64,000 nt of DNA, from assembly GCA_002205965.3 (NCBI GenBank), contig NADL03000590.1, positions 439,001-503,000 on the forward strand, given 5' to 3'. Source of the stretch: Kappaphycus alvarezii. Taxonomy: Eukaryota; Rhodophyta; Florideophyceae; Gigartinales; Solieriaceae. The position numbers were made by a program, and so were the translations under genes. Shown one piece after another: positions 33,331-45,233 of the stretch (position 1 is the first letter of the stretch; every line of letters begins with the position of its first letter). The notes beneath the pieces were generated by a model. It saw only the letters and a list, made by a program, of their open reading frames with translations. It had not been told where the DNA came from and did no database searches.

Positions 33331-36300
33331 TTGGGCTACGGGATTTTGTCGGTGGGTGGCCGAGGGGGTGGTTTTATGGTTATTGGTGTTTGCTGTGTTG
33401 TTTGGCAAAGGTTAGTTGGTAGAGTCGCTAGGGGTTGGGCTAGAGCGTCGGAAGTGTTGAGAAACTCGTATCGGTGAAGGCAGGGTGTATCTGCGGGACG
33501 ACTGTGGAAGGAAAGGTCAAGGTTTGAGGGATTTGTAGTAAGTCTTGGGCAAAAGAAGTGCGCCGAGGAGGGGTCTGGAATTTCGGCATTTAGCCAATCC
33601 TGTTTTTCCATTTCTGCGCCCGATTTTGTAATTGCATATTTTTTACTCTCGGCCACTCCGGAAACATCCATTTCTCAAGAAAAAATTTCTGGCCACTCGC
33701 CTCTTTTCTCGCCAAAATGTACTGTTTCAACTGCAAGACGGCATTACAGACTTACACAGTTTAGCGTCGGATATTTACAGTGGAGTAAAGAACTGAAGCC
33801 TTTAGTGCTCGACACAATGCTATACAGTACAGTAATGTTCTGTATTCCTGATTACCCTCTATACTGTACTTTGCACCGAGGACTCGGAGGCTTCCCGCAA
33901 GTCCCACCTTGCACCATCACGATGAACAGGGCAACAGGCCCGATATGTTTATTGGGTAAACTACCAAACGTACAACTGTTCCAGGTCGCCTGGACGGGAG
34001 GGTCATTTCAAAATACTGTACAGCTTCAAGCTTGCCAGTGAGTTTCTGTCACGTCTTCAAGCTGAAGCCACTTTGTACTGTATTGACACCGACCACATCA
34101 GTCCAGTCATCAAAACACAGCAGTCTTTCGCACTAAACCGCCGCTTCAAGCCAAGGGTCGGCCTCAACCACAAACAAAACTTGAAAGTTCTGGCTGCTGG
34201 ATGCGAGGGATACAGTTTACCCTATGATCCATTAATCTTGCATTCAACCTACAGTATGGTACTCAAAGGTATTCTCTGCTACAACGTTTTGATTAAACAT
34301 GAAACAAAGACGTGTTACTTTATATGGACAGTTTAAAGCCCAGGCACAGGACCAGCTCGGGCGTGATCTGTTCGAGCGCAGTACCGGCTTGTAGTTTCCG
34401 AGTCGAATGCATGGCTTGAATCCGTCGCATAAATAGCGCCTACCACTGCCTTGGTTGAAGGTTTTAAGTTCACTGTAGTATAAACGTAATCAGAAGACCC
34501 CACTATGTACAGTACCACCAGTCGCTTCTCATCCCGCCACGCACCCGCCACGACACGAATTGGATCCATCCCATCCTTCTCACCTCCCCCATCCTCGAGG
34601 GCCACCCGCATCGTCTCGCAATTCGCTGGGTTCTGCACTGGTTCCCACATCACCCAGTGTCAACCACTACGCCCCATACAACTGCTAGACAGACCATGGA
34701 ACTCCGCCGGAACAACGCCCTCACCGACAGCCAGCTCTTACCATTAAGGGACGACATCACTGTACTATATTCTCATCGCTGGCGCCCACTACATCGCATC
34801 TCCCTACCATCTGCATCTCCGAGGGGCCCTTATGACGCACATTCAATTCCGACCAAACAAGATTCATCACAATTCTGCATTACAGCATTCACTTGCAAGA
34901 TTACCCTGACAGCATTGCCCTTTAGGAAGCTTTTAGTCACGAGATAAATAAAAGTTCACCATACCAGTACTTCGGCATCCGACATGAGCCTAACTTTCTA
35001 ATTCACGGACTGAATGCCCGACATGCGGACATCCTCGTCCACCCTCGGTCCACTGAAGAAAACATCACGCCTCCCCTCCCCGTGCCGTACCATATTACAG
35101 TATCGCCGCCATTCCAACGGAGCTACATGTATCTAAGAGCACGAAACGTGCGAGCGGTTGCCAACGCTGCAGGCTAACGGCAAAAGAGGGACCTGGATAT
35201 GAAATTGACGACCATTCCACAAGACCTGCTACCGAGACCACGGCAGCTGGCCTGGAAACTTGCGCCATTACCTTTCGACTCACTGGGATCGCCGTCTGAC
35301 GCATCAACAAAAGTCAGCGAAGCATGGGCAGTCGTCACTGCTCGCAACGGATGCTCGAAGGGAGCGGTAAAGACCCGGCTGGACGAAAAGCTCAGCGATG
35401 CAATATGGTCAACGTGTGCGGCGTCCACCTTAAGTCGAGGGGGAATTTTGGGGTTATTTTAATGTATGGAAGATGTAGTCGGTTAAGGTAAGTAATAGGT
35501 AAAGACCCTTCTTTTTTGTTGTATCCGCGCCGGTAGTGCGTTGTGCGGGATAAGTCGTCGCTGATGGGTAAGGAATTCAGTCGTGCCGCGCAATATCCTG
35601 AGTATGATAGTCATCCTATTCAAAGCAGTGGTCAACAAGATGGCTCTTGACCATTTTCCATGACATCTATTAGAAATCCTAATAGAATCGCATTACACTG
35701 AACCAAAATTTTAAAACTTATTTTCTGCATTTCCTAGTTGCACTTGAAATTACAGAAGAGCAGGTGTGAAATACAAATTACAGTACTTCCCAGTTAAACG
35801 CATCAAAATGGTAGACATGCTTTGTATGTACGAATAAGCGGGAAATGCACATTGACGAGAACGGGCCCAGAAGCGCATGCACAGTACAGTACTGTAGATT
35901 ATAGATACTTAATGCAATAAAATTAAAACTGTACAGTTGTGAATTGATGACTGTATTATGACTATTTACACGCAGTACAGATGTTGTACGTGTATGCTTG
36001 ATTGATTATGTTTGGATTTTTGTATATGAAAGACTTGCAGTGGTTTTACATGCGTCGGGGCTGAGGTATTCTGAAATGAGCGTTATGCGCGCCAGATGCA
36101 AATGTGGCAATTGAGCTTCGAGTCCCTTGAGGAAAGGCTGACACTGACATGGAGAAAGTAGATGCAGGATGCCGACTGAAATGCAGAATGGGACCAGAGG
36201 GGGCTCGTGCCAGTGAGTTTGTTAATGAGAGGTACTATGTTTGTTTAGCATATTGGCGCAGTATCACGGAGTCTAAATGCAGACTCACTGTCGTAATCCA

Positions 36301-37124
36301 CATCGGTTGGAAAAGGGCCGACCGAGACAAGCGCATTGAGAATGCACTTTGAGATAAGTTGAGGGCAACGAATTCATGTCTATAAAAGGAACAGGGTTGT
36401 GGTGGAGAGCGGATTCCACCAGGACCCCAGCAGATTGGTGCTGACTATCTTGCCTGCCGACCACCTCGCATTCAACTACACCTTTACCCTCAACAAAGAT
36501 TCCTCTGATCATACAGTACATACCGGATCTGCTTCCGGTGCGTAATGTCTATAAACGACCAGAACAAATCTTCAACAGTAGGGTACAATACAGTGCAGTT
36601 GTGGTGGCAAATCTTTACGGGTTGTAGAGTGCAGGTCCCACTTATTTGATGCGCTTTGGAACATGAGCTAACATATTTTAACGTCGGTACTGAATTAGTA
36701 TAATAAACGACATCGCTGAGGAGGGATCGACTTCAAGGACTCGTAATTTGATCCCAAAAAATTTATAAGTATCAACATTCTTATATAAAGTACTTGCGAA
36801 GGTTAACTAAAACACAGGATTACGTGAAATGTTTAATGGATTCTTATGCGGAAATTATCAATGTTTCAAATGTGTGCCAATCTCTGCGATTGCAGAGCCC
36901 GTAGATAGGGTTAGTATGCAATTTGTTGAAAGCGCGGAGGGGGTAGGGAGTATTCGCGCGCGAGGACGTAGGGGGAAGGGATGTTGGAAAGGCGGAAGAG
37001 TTGTGGAGGGTGAAGGACGGAAGGAGAGGAGGGGATAAGGAGCAAGGTTAGTTGTCACTTTAATGTCGCTAGGTAGTTGTCTAAACTCCCCCGCAGGTTA
37101 TCTTACCACAATCCTATTAAGTAA
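33331..37124. other. Intergenic region between the gene island and the distal TE block
   Basis: Apart from one weak candidate ORF (34333-34653) no gene is recognised. GTACAGTAC-type motifs occur near 33825, 34015, 34070 and 35881. The 36940-37040 stretch is purine-rich. Base composition becomes AT-richer towards the Tc1 element. Confidence 0.45.
34333..34653 (-). CDS. Hypothetical small protein (106 codons)
   Basis: Not recognised. Starts with ATG ATG, with an alternating hydrophobic pattern (DPIRVVAGAW, KRLVVLYIVGSSDYVYTTV) that looks more protein-like than the surrounding frames. No pyrimidine-rich leader or domain supports it, so it may be a chance ORF. Confidence 0.25.
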   Translation of the reverse strand: MMWEPVQNPANCETMRVALEDGGGEKDGMDPIRVVAGAWRDEKRLVVLYIVGSSDYVYTTVNLKPSTKAVVGAIYATDSSHAFDSETTSRYCARTDHARAGPVPGL

Positions 37125-37126
37125 TA

Positions 37127-37322
37127 TATTGCGCGACAAAAACATAGCCCACCCCTACTTTTGGAGCATATTTCCTTTTAAAAAACCCCATTTAAAAAGA
37201 AAAACAGACCATTCATATTTATTTTTGATGCTGACTATGCTCCTGAAAGGATTCCTTCTCAATGCTGTTATTTTTATATTTTTTTGGAAAAAGGCTACCT
37301 CGGTGGCTGACGAAATGATAGC
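37127..37322 (+). repeat. Tc1 left long inverted repeat
   Basis: Pairs with 38481-38659. Matching blocks include GCGACAAAAACATAG at the tip, CCATTTAAAAAGAAA in the middle and AAGGCTACC at the inner end. Confidence 0.85.
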
Positions 37323-37407
37323 CCATTCGACCGTAACACAAAGTGTGCTCCAAAATAAAAGTCAAATTCGCTCCATATCTTTGACAGGACATCCCAGTGA
37401 CCCTCTT

Positions 37408-38437
37408 CGAGACTCTGGATCCTTCTGTCAGCAATCCCACAATTGGCAAGGGCCTAAAGTTGAAAGAAATTGAACGTGCCCAAATTGTGGCATAATCAGA
37501 CGCCAAATGGACGGTTGAGTCGATTGCCGTGAAGCTAAAGCGGTCTCGAAAGATTGTAGCAGCATTACTGAAAGACAAGTACGGCTATGGAAAGAATAAA
37601 TCACCAAGGAGGCCCCGAAAATTGACGACCGAGACAGAACGCAGAATAATTAGGGAGCCAATTAAGTCCAATATGACGGTAGGAGACATTCGTAAGTCCA
37701 CTGAACCCTTCGCTTGGAAGTGAACCACCATCTGCGTGCTTTTCCGAGCCCCGTTAATGAAATTACAAAAGGTTAAGCAGTATTTTCTACTCACGTCTCA
37801 GCACATTACCATCCGCTTGGCCTGGGCTGTTGAGCATGTTCCCTATCGCCCTTAAGACTGGGCAAGATTCGTCTTCTCTGACGAGAAGAAATTCAATATA
37901 GACGTTCCTGACTGTTTATAGTCCTACTGGCATGATTTTCGTGGCGACGAAACCGTGTTATCGAAACGGCAGATAGGGGGGTTCGTTGATAGTGTAGGGT
38001 GCTTTTCGGAGGCGGGTAAGTCACGTGTGGCTACCGTGTCAGGAAACCAGAAGGCAGAGATGTACACAAGGACTTTGGAAGACTATTTGACCATTTTTTT
38101 TGCCGCAAAGTACCCCTTTACATGGCAGTTTCAACAAGATAACGCTCATATACACTCAGCGAAGTTGACGAAGTCGCGACTTAAAGACAAGAAAGTTAAG
38201 GTTTTAGTATGGCCTGCTAAAAGTCCTGACTTCAATCCGATAGAGAACGTTTGGAGCTTACTCGCGCGGAAGGTTTTATCGAATGGCAGACAGTTTTAGG
38301 ATCTTGGGGAACTCAGAAATGTCGTCCTTGACGAATAGGAGAATATTTTGATAGCCTACCTTCAAACTTTGCTTAGAAGTATGCCCAACCGTGTTAAGCA
38401 AGTCTTAGAAAGAGGAGGGAAGAAGGTGGACTTCTAA
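37408..38437 (+). pseudogene. Tc1-like DD34E transposase
   Basis: The N-terminal helix-turn-helix region (LKEIERAQIVA, a TAA, then WTVESIAVKLKRSRK) should bind the inverted repeats. Catalytic residues are the Asp in FSDEKKF (near 37880), the Asp in QQDNAHIH (near 38140) and the Glu in NPIENVW (near 38245). Thirty-four residues separate the second Asp from the Glu, which defines the Tc1 group. The end reads QVLERGGKKVDF then stop at 38437. In-frame stops near 37493, 37722, 37851, 37918, 38298 and 38335 show it is inactive. Confidence 0.88.
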
Positions 38438-38480
38438 ATGCATCATCTTTTGCTCTAAACTAGGTAGACTGGACTGCGGT

Positions 38481-38659
38481 GCTATCTTTTTGTGAGCCAC
38501 CAAGGTAGCCTTCTTTAAGGAAAACTAAGAAATAACTGGCCTTCTTCAAAACGGTTTAAGGTGCTGAGCTAGTATCAAAGTTAAATAATAATGGTCAGAC
38601 TTTCTTTTTAAATGGAAGTTTTCATAGGGAAATATGCCCTATGTTTTTGTCGCACACTG
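38481..38659 (-). repeat. Tc1 right long inverted repeat
   Basis: Inverted copy of 37127-37322, about 17 bases shorter because of a deletion near the tip. Confidence 0.85.
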
Positions 38660-38661
38660 TA

Positions 38662-39303
38662 AATATCACGATTTGACCTCAGTACCGCCCATCCCGAGAG
38701 TCCTTTGAAACTTCTCGAAGAGCCACGTTTATGACTAAAAGGTGGCGGGGCGAATATAGTACCTGCAAAATACATACTGTACACGATAGTACAGAGCCTA
38801 CCTGTTACCTCTGCCTCTCCCTTGGCTACCTCCACAGCTAAAGCACAATTGAATGTGGAACCAATAAATGAAGTTAATTTAACAGGGAAAATTCCATGAT
38901 TAGTCTGTACTACTTCGCAGGGCTCCTTGGCAATTATTTGACACGCTAATGAATTGATAATTTGTAATGGCAATAATAAATTGAATTTAGGTATTGTTAG
39001 TGTAATTCAATTTGGATGTAATGAACGACTACAAATTGACATAAGGAGTTGATTTGAAGGTGCAAGCTATTTTTCTATATGGTATACCCTTCCCGAGATT
39101 CCAAAATATGGTTCACTTAGTTAAGCTTTGAAATAAAAACAAAATTAAAGGAATTATCCGTTTTCAGTCAATAAAATCCTATTCAACTCAGCGCGAAAAG
39201 GCAATAAATGTACTTCCCTTTTACTCTGAATTCTGACTAATGATTGTCCTTGAAGCCCATTTGACGCTTCAACAAACCAGGTCCGCATTAAAATCAAACT
39301 GAT
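38662..39303. other. Stretch downstream of the small spliced gene, beside the Tc1 insertion
   Basis: A minus-strand open frame (38608-38973) looks weakly protein-like (PVKLTSFIGSTFNCALAVEV) but has no recognisable domain, and it runs into the Tc1 inverted repeat. The rest is AT-rich. Confidence 0.35.
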
Positions 39304-39712
39304 TTAATTTTGCGCAGAGGTTTCGCTCGACACAGGAGCTACTTTGTTCGCTTTTCTCGCTGCTTCGAGAGCGGATTTTATCGAAAAAGAATCACCCATG
39401 GCGTCGGATGGGACATCAATGACTGTAGTGGCGGCTACAAAACTGCCGACCCGGCCTTCCTCTTCACTCGCTTTGACGTAACTTTCCGCGGTCTAAAAAG
39501 ATAAGAAAGAGGAGAAAGCAAAACGGGCAACTATTTCCTTTGGTCACGGAACTTGTTATCTACCTTGTCTTCTAACTTATCCTGCTTTTCCTTTCGTTTC
39601 CGCTTCTGCTCCGTTTCCTTTGCAGCAATTTCATCACGGCTGCGCTGAATAGTTTCCTCCAACTTCAAGAACTCCACAGGGGCTGGTGGTCGGTATAGAG
39701 TCCGTGGCACAT
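39304..39712 (-). CDS. Small two-exon gene of unknown function, coiled-coil product
   Basis: Exon 1 (39564 to about 39712) encodes PRTLYRPPAPVEFLKLEE and a Lys/Glu-rich helix ending KLEDK. A 5' splice site AAG|GTAGAT follows at 39563. The 71-base intron (39493-39563) ends in a pyrimidine tract and TTTTTAG. Exon 2 (39304-39492) continues in phase 0 with TAESYVKASEEE and ends SSETSAQN, TAA. Without splicing the frame stops within the intron. The start is uncertain: the only nearby ATG (39710-39712) is one base out of frame, as with the undercalls in other genes, and is preceded by a pyrimidine-rich leader. A charged coiled coil is likely; I do not recognise the family. Confidence 0.55.
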
Positions 39713-40384
39713 GCACGAAATTGGGCAATGTGCAGCAAAGAGTTGAGAAGTGTGATGCGAAAAGAAATGAAATTGGTGCAAAGAGCTTTCATAGAAGGCA
39801 AACTATGAGATTTAATATGCGAAACAGTTTGGCAAAAAAGTGCAGAGTGGGCATAAGAGGGTACCGAGACATACGAGAAAAAATGGGGATCGAATGGGTG
39901 CATACGGAGCCAAAGTTTGGTCGCACTAGTTTGCGGGAGCACAATGTTTTGGCGCGCATAGTAAAACCCACGTGCAAAATCTGGCCTTTCGGGACGGGTA
40001 CAATGCAGAAGTCTAACCATTACAGGATTTAATCCATATCAATTTTTTACAATTTTCGTAGAAACGCATTCAACGGCAAACATCCGTCAAACAGTGTACA
40101 AGAAGGGGAAATGTGGGGTGATTTAACATTTGAAAGTTATAGTAAGTGTGCAAAAAATGAACGTTTGTGCTCCATCAAAGCGACCTTTTCCCTTTCCAAT
40201 ATTGCAACAATTATTTGGAAACATAGGCCTCATTTAGACCACTAAAAGCCATCAAAATCATTCCGTAAAAATTATTCAAAATATAGAGCTTTCTAGGTAA
40301 ACCACTTTAAAAAGAAATTGGAACCCTAAAGTAACGAAAGTTCAAACAAAACAAGAAACTAAAATTCGCTTTACTCCGAACTCA
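39713..40384. other. Non-coding stretch upstream of the small spliced gene
   Basis: It contains the pyrimidine-rich leader of that gene (on the minus strand, about 39713-39790). A longer minus-strand frame (to 40020) has no recognised domain; an additional 5' exon here cannot be excluded. Confidence 0.4.
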
Positions 40385-40610
40385 GTACTTTGTGGGCTCA
40401 AACGTCGCGTCAATAACTGCTAGCATACGCTTGGGGGACTGCATTACAACGTCAAGATAAGTTGTTTTTGATAGTTGCCCAAGCACCCTCAATCCCTGTC
40501 CTCAATTACCCAACAGTCTTGTAGCGCTTTCCGCAGGGATAAACGCGACGAGCCAGCATGCCTAAGACGTTTTCAATGATGTTCAAGTCCGGGGACTTAG
40601 CTGTACACCT
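40385..40610 (-). pseudogene. C-terminal fragment of a second Tc1-like transposase
   Basis: On the minus strand, SPDLNIIENVLG (40565-40600) carries the third catalytic residue (Glu) of a DDE Tc1 transposase. GIEGAWATI follows, and after a frame change MQSPKRMLAVIDA near 40430, ending TKY and stop. The sequence differs from the element at 37127, so it is another copy or family. No inverted repeats were identified. Confidence 0.7.
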
Positions 40611-41439
40611 GTGGCTTTTTGATGTCTCACAGGATGACGACCCTCGACCAACAGGATTACTGAAAGCCTTGTTGTACAGTAAGTAACCTTATAGAAAGGA
40701 TACAGGGAAAGGATAGGTACGCACCGTCGGCGGTTGGAGAAGATGAGCTCGCGGCTCACCCTAATACTCCCTTCCAGGGCTTGTATCTTTTACCTAAACG
40801 GATAGCGGAGAGCTCCTCTAGAGAAGCGGAACCTGTACAGTGGAGCTAGTGAGTCTTTAGACTCTTTAGTTTATGTAATGAGGTCAATTCTAACCGTAAA
40901 GTAAAGACGCAAGCAAACTTGAGTCCTCAAAACATACCCCACGTTTCCAAGCCGCCCGCAATAACCTGCCTTCATCACCCCAGCTGATTACCCGCCCGCC
41001 TATTGAACGCCTTAAATCTTTTGCTTCCTTGGTTTAATTTCTATCCATTTTTGGTACTACTGTAACCATTAGATTTATATTTATTTTACTACTCTAAATC
41101 ACTACTGAAGAACCTAAGCAATGGGGTTTTTATCCTATAAATTGGTCCACTGACCTAGAAAAACTTTATTTGTTTTTCTTTGTGACGGTAGAGCCGGTCT
41201 TTCCAGAAGGAATCATGCTCCCAAGAAGGGTTTCAAGAAATCAACCAGAATCAAGGGGCTCCATCATTTTCCTTATGCCGAAAAAAATTATGAGATAAAC
41301 CCGTGCGTCCGGTGCTCCCGTTGTGCCGCCCCACCCGAACCCGAGAAGACAATTAAGAGGAATCCAAGTGGTACGCCCCCATCCCCACAGGTTCTAGTGC
41401 AACGTCTCAACCCCAGGTACACCGCCTAATATCCACAGG
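40611..41439. other. Non-coding stretch before the gypsy remnant
   Basis: No gene. It may contain the leader or LTR of the gypsy remnant, but no second LTR was found for comparison. Confidence 0.4.
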
Positions 41440-43298
41440 GTGGCTACCGTGCCCCTTTCGGACAACAGGCAGCATTGGTTGAATACAGAGTTGACGCCCC
41501 GCCTTACCCACTGGTTACAAGACGAAATAGAGCGGCATCCCATTTTTTCGGATCAACCTTTGGTGGGAAAGTTTCTGGAAGAGACGGTACCGTTTTCCCT
41601 CCCTGAGATGGTTAAAGTTACATTACCGAACATTATGGATGAATGGAAGACCTCTCCCGAGTCCAATCGGATAAAGGAAATCACCCGTCTCATGGTTAAT
41701 CAGATGGGCACATCAGCCACTAGTTAGGGAATGTCTTGCTAACCTCCCTTAAAGCCCAACTCTCCCTAGATGGAAGATCTTTAGTCGCCCCGAGCGGATG
41801 TTCCCGAGCCCAAGGGGTAATTCTTCCCGTAACACCGAGTGGAAAATACTCCGGAGAGGTTCACGGAGAGCACTAAGGAACAGGGAATCATTGGACTCGT
41901 CATCGGGAGATGACAGCCGCCGCGAGCCGCTGCGATGGTCGTCGAAGAAGTAGCTCAAGCTGTAAGTAAAGGAGGTCCAGGCGGGATAGAATGAGAAACC
42001 GTAAATTAAGATGTCGATCCAAGTCATTATCCTTGGCGGGAAGCTCGAACTAATCGGAAGGGGCGAGTTCCGAAGAGGATGGGCGTCATCGCCGTCGCAA
42101 CAGTGCCAGGAAGCACATCGATCGGGTCGTGCCTTTGAATAAACTGCTTACAAAGGGTAATAGACTACAGTTCCAACATGTAGGAATGCCGTTATAAGGC
42201 GTTCTCGAAGAGCAAGGCTAAAAAGATATAGTCGATAGCCAAATGGTTAGCAGTACAGATGCCCAAAGACCGGTTCACAGGGCTTGATCCCATAACTGTT
42301 TTGGGGTTACTGACAGAATTTAGGAACGCGTGTGACCACAATGGTGTTCTGGAAGGCCCAGCACTTTGGTTATTTCAGTATTTCATAGAAGTTGCCTCGA
42401 AATAAAATCAAAAATCACGGTTCCAAACAAGATAAAGTACGGGCATGGAGGAGGAGGACGCGGATAACAAAATCAGTACGTCTTCCGGGGCAGGTAATTA
42501 CTTGATTAAGACGTACGCAACCGATAAGGCTATCGCTCGCGCCTATAGGGAAGTAAAGGGGATGAAACAAGCCCCTGACATGACGGAGGAAACCTTTTGC
42601 GGAGCTGATAAGAGGTAAGTGTCGCTGTTATGGTTCTGAATTTTCTGAAAGAAGGCTGAAGTACATCTTTTTTGATGGTTCACACTGGAGCATCCGGACT
42701 TCGACCCACAACCATCTTTTAATGAAAAAACCTAACCTTCTCGGATATAAAGCAGTACGCAATGGCCAAGGAGGATCATGAAGGAAAGAAGACCAGACGT
42801 ACCAGGGAGATAGAGTATCCGATGAGGAGAAAAGCACAGCAGTTTGCAAAGGTGCGTCTGGCGAAAGAGGAAGACACCATTTTGTCTGATACAACTTTTA
42901 CCAACCACTCGGGTGAAGATTTCGAAGGGATATTATGCACCCATAGCAGCGGCGGACAGTGCCCGTCTAGTCTCGCTGCCATCACCTGCGGCCTCTCCAT
43001 CGGTGATTTCCGTGGCTAATCACCTTTGTTGGATATGTGCTAGTCGCGACCATTTCGCCGGAGACTGCCAAATGGTTGACCTATCCATCAGGAATCGCAT
43101 CCTAGAGGAACGTCGAGCCAACATCTCCAAGTTTCAAGCGGACCGCCGTCACCCTTCCGGAAGAAAGAAGACTATGCCAAACTCGAGTGGCCGACCGTCG
43201 GACCCTGCGGGAAAAAATCAAGAAGCCCGGAGGTTCACATCCTCCAGAAGGAAAAAGAAGAGAAGGAGTAGAAGAGTCACCTACGTCCTTCAGTATTG
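41440..43298 (+). pseudogene. Gypsy Gag, broken
   Basis: The N-terminal part at 41440-41727 (WLNTELTPRLTHWLQDEI) is followed after stops by KDRFTGLDPITVLGLLTEF near 42263. The zinc knuckle CWICASRDHFAGDC at 43027-43068 has perfect C-x2-C-x4-H-x4-C spacing, and the C-terminus is basic. Several frameshifts. Confidence 0.75.
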
Positions 43299-43399
43299 AG
43301 CGCACTCACTACCCATCGGTTCAAGAAAAAGAAGTTGAGGTACCCCAGGAGGGTCGGAGGATACTGCTGAAAATACAGTATTATTCCTGAAAAAGAGCC

Positions 43400-45233
43400 A
43401 TTACAAGTTGTCTCTTTCCTATGGGGGTACATAGTCACTACTGCTATCATTCAAGCGCGTTTTAGATACCGGAGCGGGAACAAATTGTAATTTATGTTAA
43501 AAAATTTCCAAACAACTGGAAAAGTTTTCATTGCCACATGAGGTCCGTGCTAGGTTGCTTGGCGCGTCTAATCATCCGATACGACCGATTGGGGTAATTT
43601 ACCTCCATTTTAGGATGGGTAACTATTGGTAACTGTTGGAGAAGGTGAAATTCCTTGTGGTTTACAGATTGGAAACGAGTTGCATCCTGGGAACGAGCTT
43701 CATCAACAGGTTTTTGAAGGCGATCATCCCTGAAAGAAGGAAGGTCGTTTTATAAGACTCTCTGTCGGTAGCGATCCTACCGAAAAACTTTGGAGGCAAG
43801 AGAAAGTCACTCTAAAATTAGCAAACAAATCCTTGAAGGTTCGAGTCGCCAAGTCCATAGTTGTTCCTGCCTTCTCCAAGATGGCTGCGCTCGTCCAGTC
43901 GGATGCAGCAGTTCTATGGTTGATCCAAAATAATCCACGGACGGCTACGCAGAACTTCACCGTAATGGCGAACGGTGTCCAGGATTTTCATCCTACGGTG
44001 CCCTTCCCGTGGTGCTTTTGAAATTCACTGAAAAGTCGGTCAAGGCAAAAAAGAACCAGGTGCTGGGTCACGCTTTGCCTGCCCCACAAGCTATTTCTTC
44101 TATTAAATCAGAGAAGGAGGTTGCCGCCGAGAAGATCCAGGAGCAGGATTTGGACGAGACGGTCTATATTTTTGTCGAAGATCTGTATACAAAGAAACTG
44201 GTCCTAAACATGTTGGAAGTCTTCCAATACATGTGCTATGGCCACTTGGGACAGATCGAAGCGACAAACTGTAGGATCAATCTCATTCCGGACGCCCAAC
44301 CAGTTCACCAACAACTATATCAGGCTGGGGTGAGGGCCAGACAGATTAAGCGGATAGTGAAGGAAGGAGTAATCGAGCCATCGGATTCGGATTAGGCAAG
44401 CTCTGTGGTTCTGATTCCCAAACCAGATGGGGCTCCCCGCTTTTGCATTAACTAAAGACGGCTGAATGCACCAACCGTGAGGGACTCTTACCTAATCCAG
44501 AGGGTGGACGAGTCCATAGATTCCCTGCGGAATGCTGGAGTTTTCACAAATTTGGATGTATATTGCAGATATTGACAACTTCCGGTAAGCCGAGCAGATC
44601 AGAATAAAAATTCTTTATTTTTCATTCGGGATTGTAAAAATTTATACGAATGCCATTTAGATTGAAAAATGCTCCTGCAAAATTCCAAAGGGCCCTCGAC
44701 ATCATTCATGCGAGATAAAAATAGCAGTACGCCCTATTTTACTTGCTCAGCGTCATTATCTATTCCAAAAAGAGGACGGAACACTTCTCTCATCTCCGAC
44801 CGGTTATGCAATTTCTCCGAACGGCTGGAGTCTCCCTTAGGCTGAAGAAGTGCAATTTCTTCAAATCCACCGTGGATTAACTGGGTCAGGTCATCCGTCC
44901 CGGAAAGCTTGAAGTTGTCCAATAGAAAATTGTAGGCCTTCATACTACCTCCCTCCGTTGGATCAATCGGAACTTCGATCCTTTTCGGATATATGCAACG
45001 TTTATCGCAGATTAGTACGGCACTACGCGAACATTTCGACGCCCTTGAACCGCATGTTGGGAAAGTACAAACTGTTAACTTTTGAGAGTCTAACTGATGA
45101 GGAGTACGAAGCGTTCAACACGCCCCACAAGGCTCCACTGTATGCTCACATCTTCGATGTGTACTTAAAAGCTGTTTTCAGGCAAAAGTCACTGATTTAT
45201 ATTACAGTGTCCTATGTCGTGTTTAATATATGA
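43400..45233 (+). pseudogene. Gypsy protease and reverse transcriptase, broken
   Basis: The protease active site LDTGAGTNC is near 43460. RT blocks: RQIKRIVKEGVIEPSDSD, a TAG, ASSVVLIPKPDGAPRFCIN (44390-44450), MPFRLKNAPAKFQRALD near 44650, and the catalytic YxDD box changed to YLLS at about 44740-44751. KCNFF near 44845 and ELRSFSDICNVYRRLVRHYA near 44965 are the thumb/connection region. Loss of both catalytic Asp residues shows a dead enzyme. Confidence 0.8.

Larger units (their letters stand above)
37127..38659 (+). mobile_element. Tc1/mariner (DD34E) transposon with long terminal inverted repeats
   Basis: Left end TATTGCGCGACAAAAACA at 37127; right end, inverted, CAGTGTGCGACAAAAACA ending at 38659. 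Both are flanked by TA (37125-37126 and 38660-38661), the Tc1 target duplication. The inverted repeats extend inward imperfectly for about 180-196 bases on each side. One transposase lies between them on the plus strand. The TIRs have diverged and the transposase has stops, so the copy is old. Confidence 0.9.
41440..45233 (+). mobile_element. Decayed Ty3/gypsy retrotransposon, LTRs not found
   Basis: Gag with a CCHC zinc knuckle, a DTGAG aspartic protease and a gypsy-type reverse transcriptase follow in order on the plus strand, all broken. No integrase, complete RNase H or LTR pair is visible, so the 3' half is lost or scrambled after about 45160. Confidence 0.8.

Noticed and set aside
35095-35462. 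Overlapping open frames of 84-87 codons on opposite strands
   Set aside because: Each is plausible on its own, but neither has a domain, leader or better coding signal than the other.
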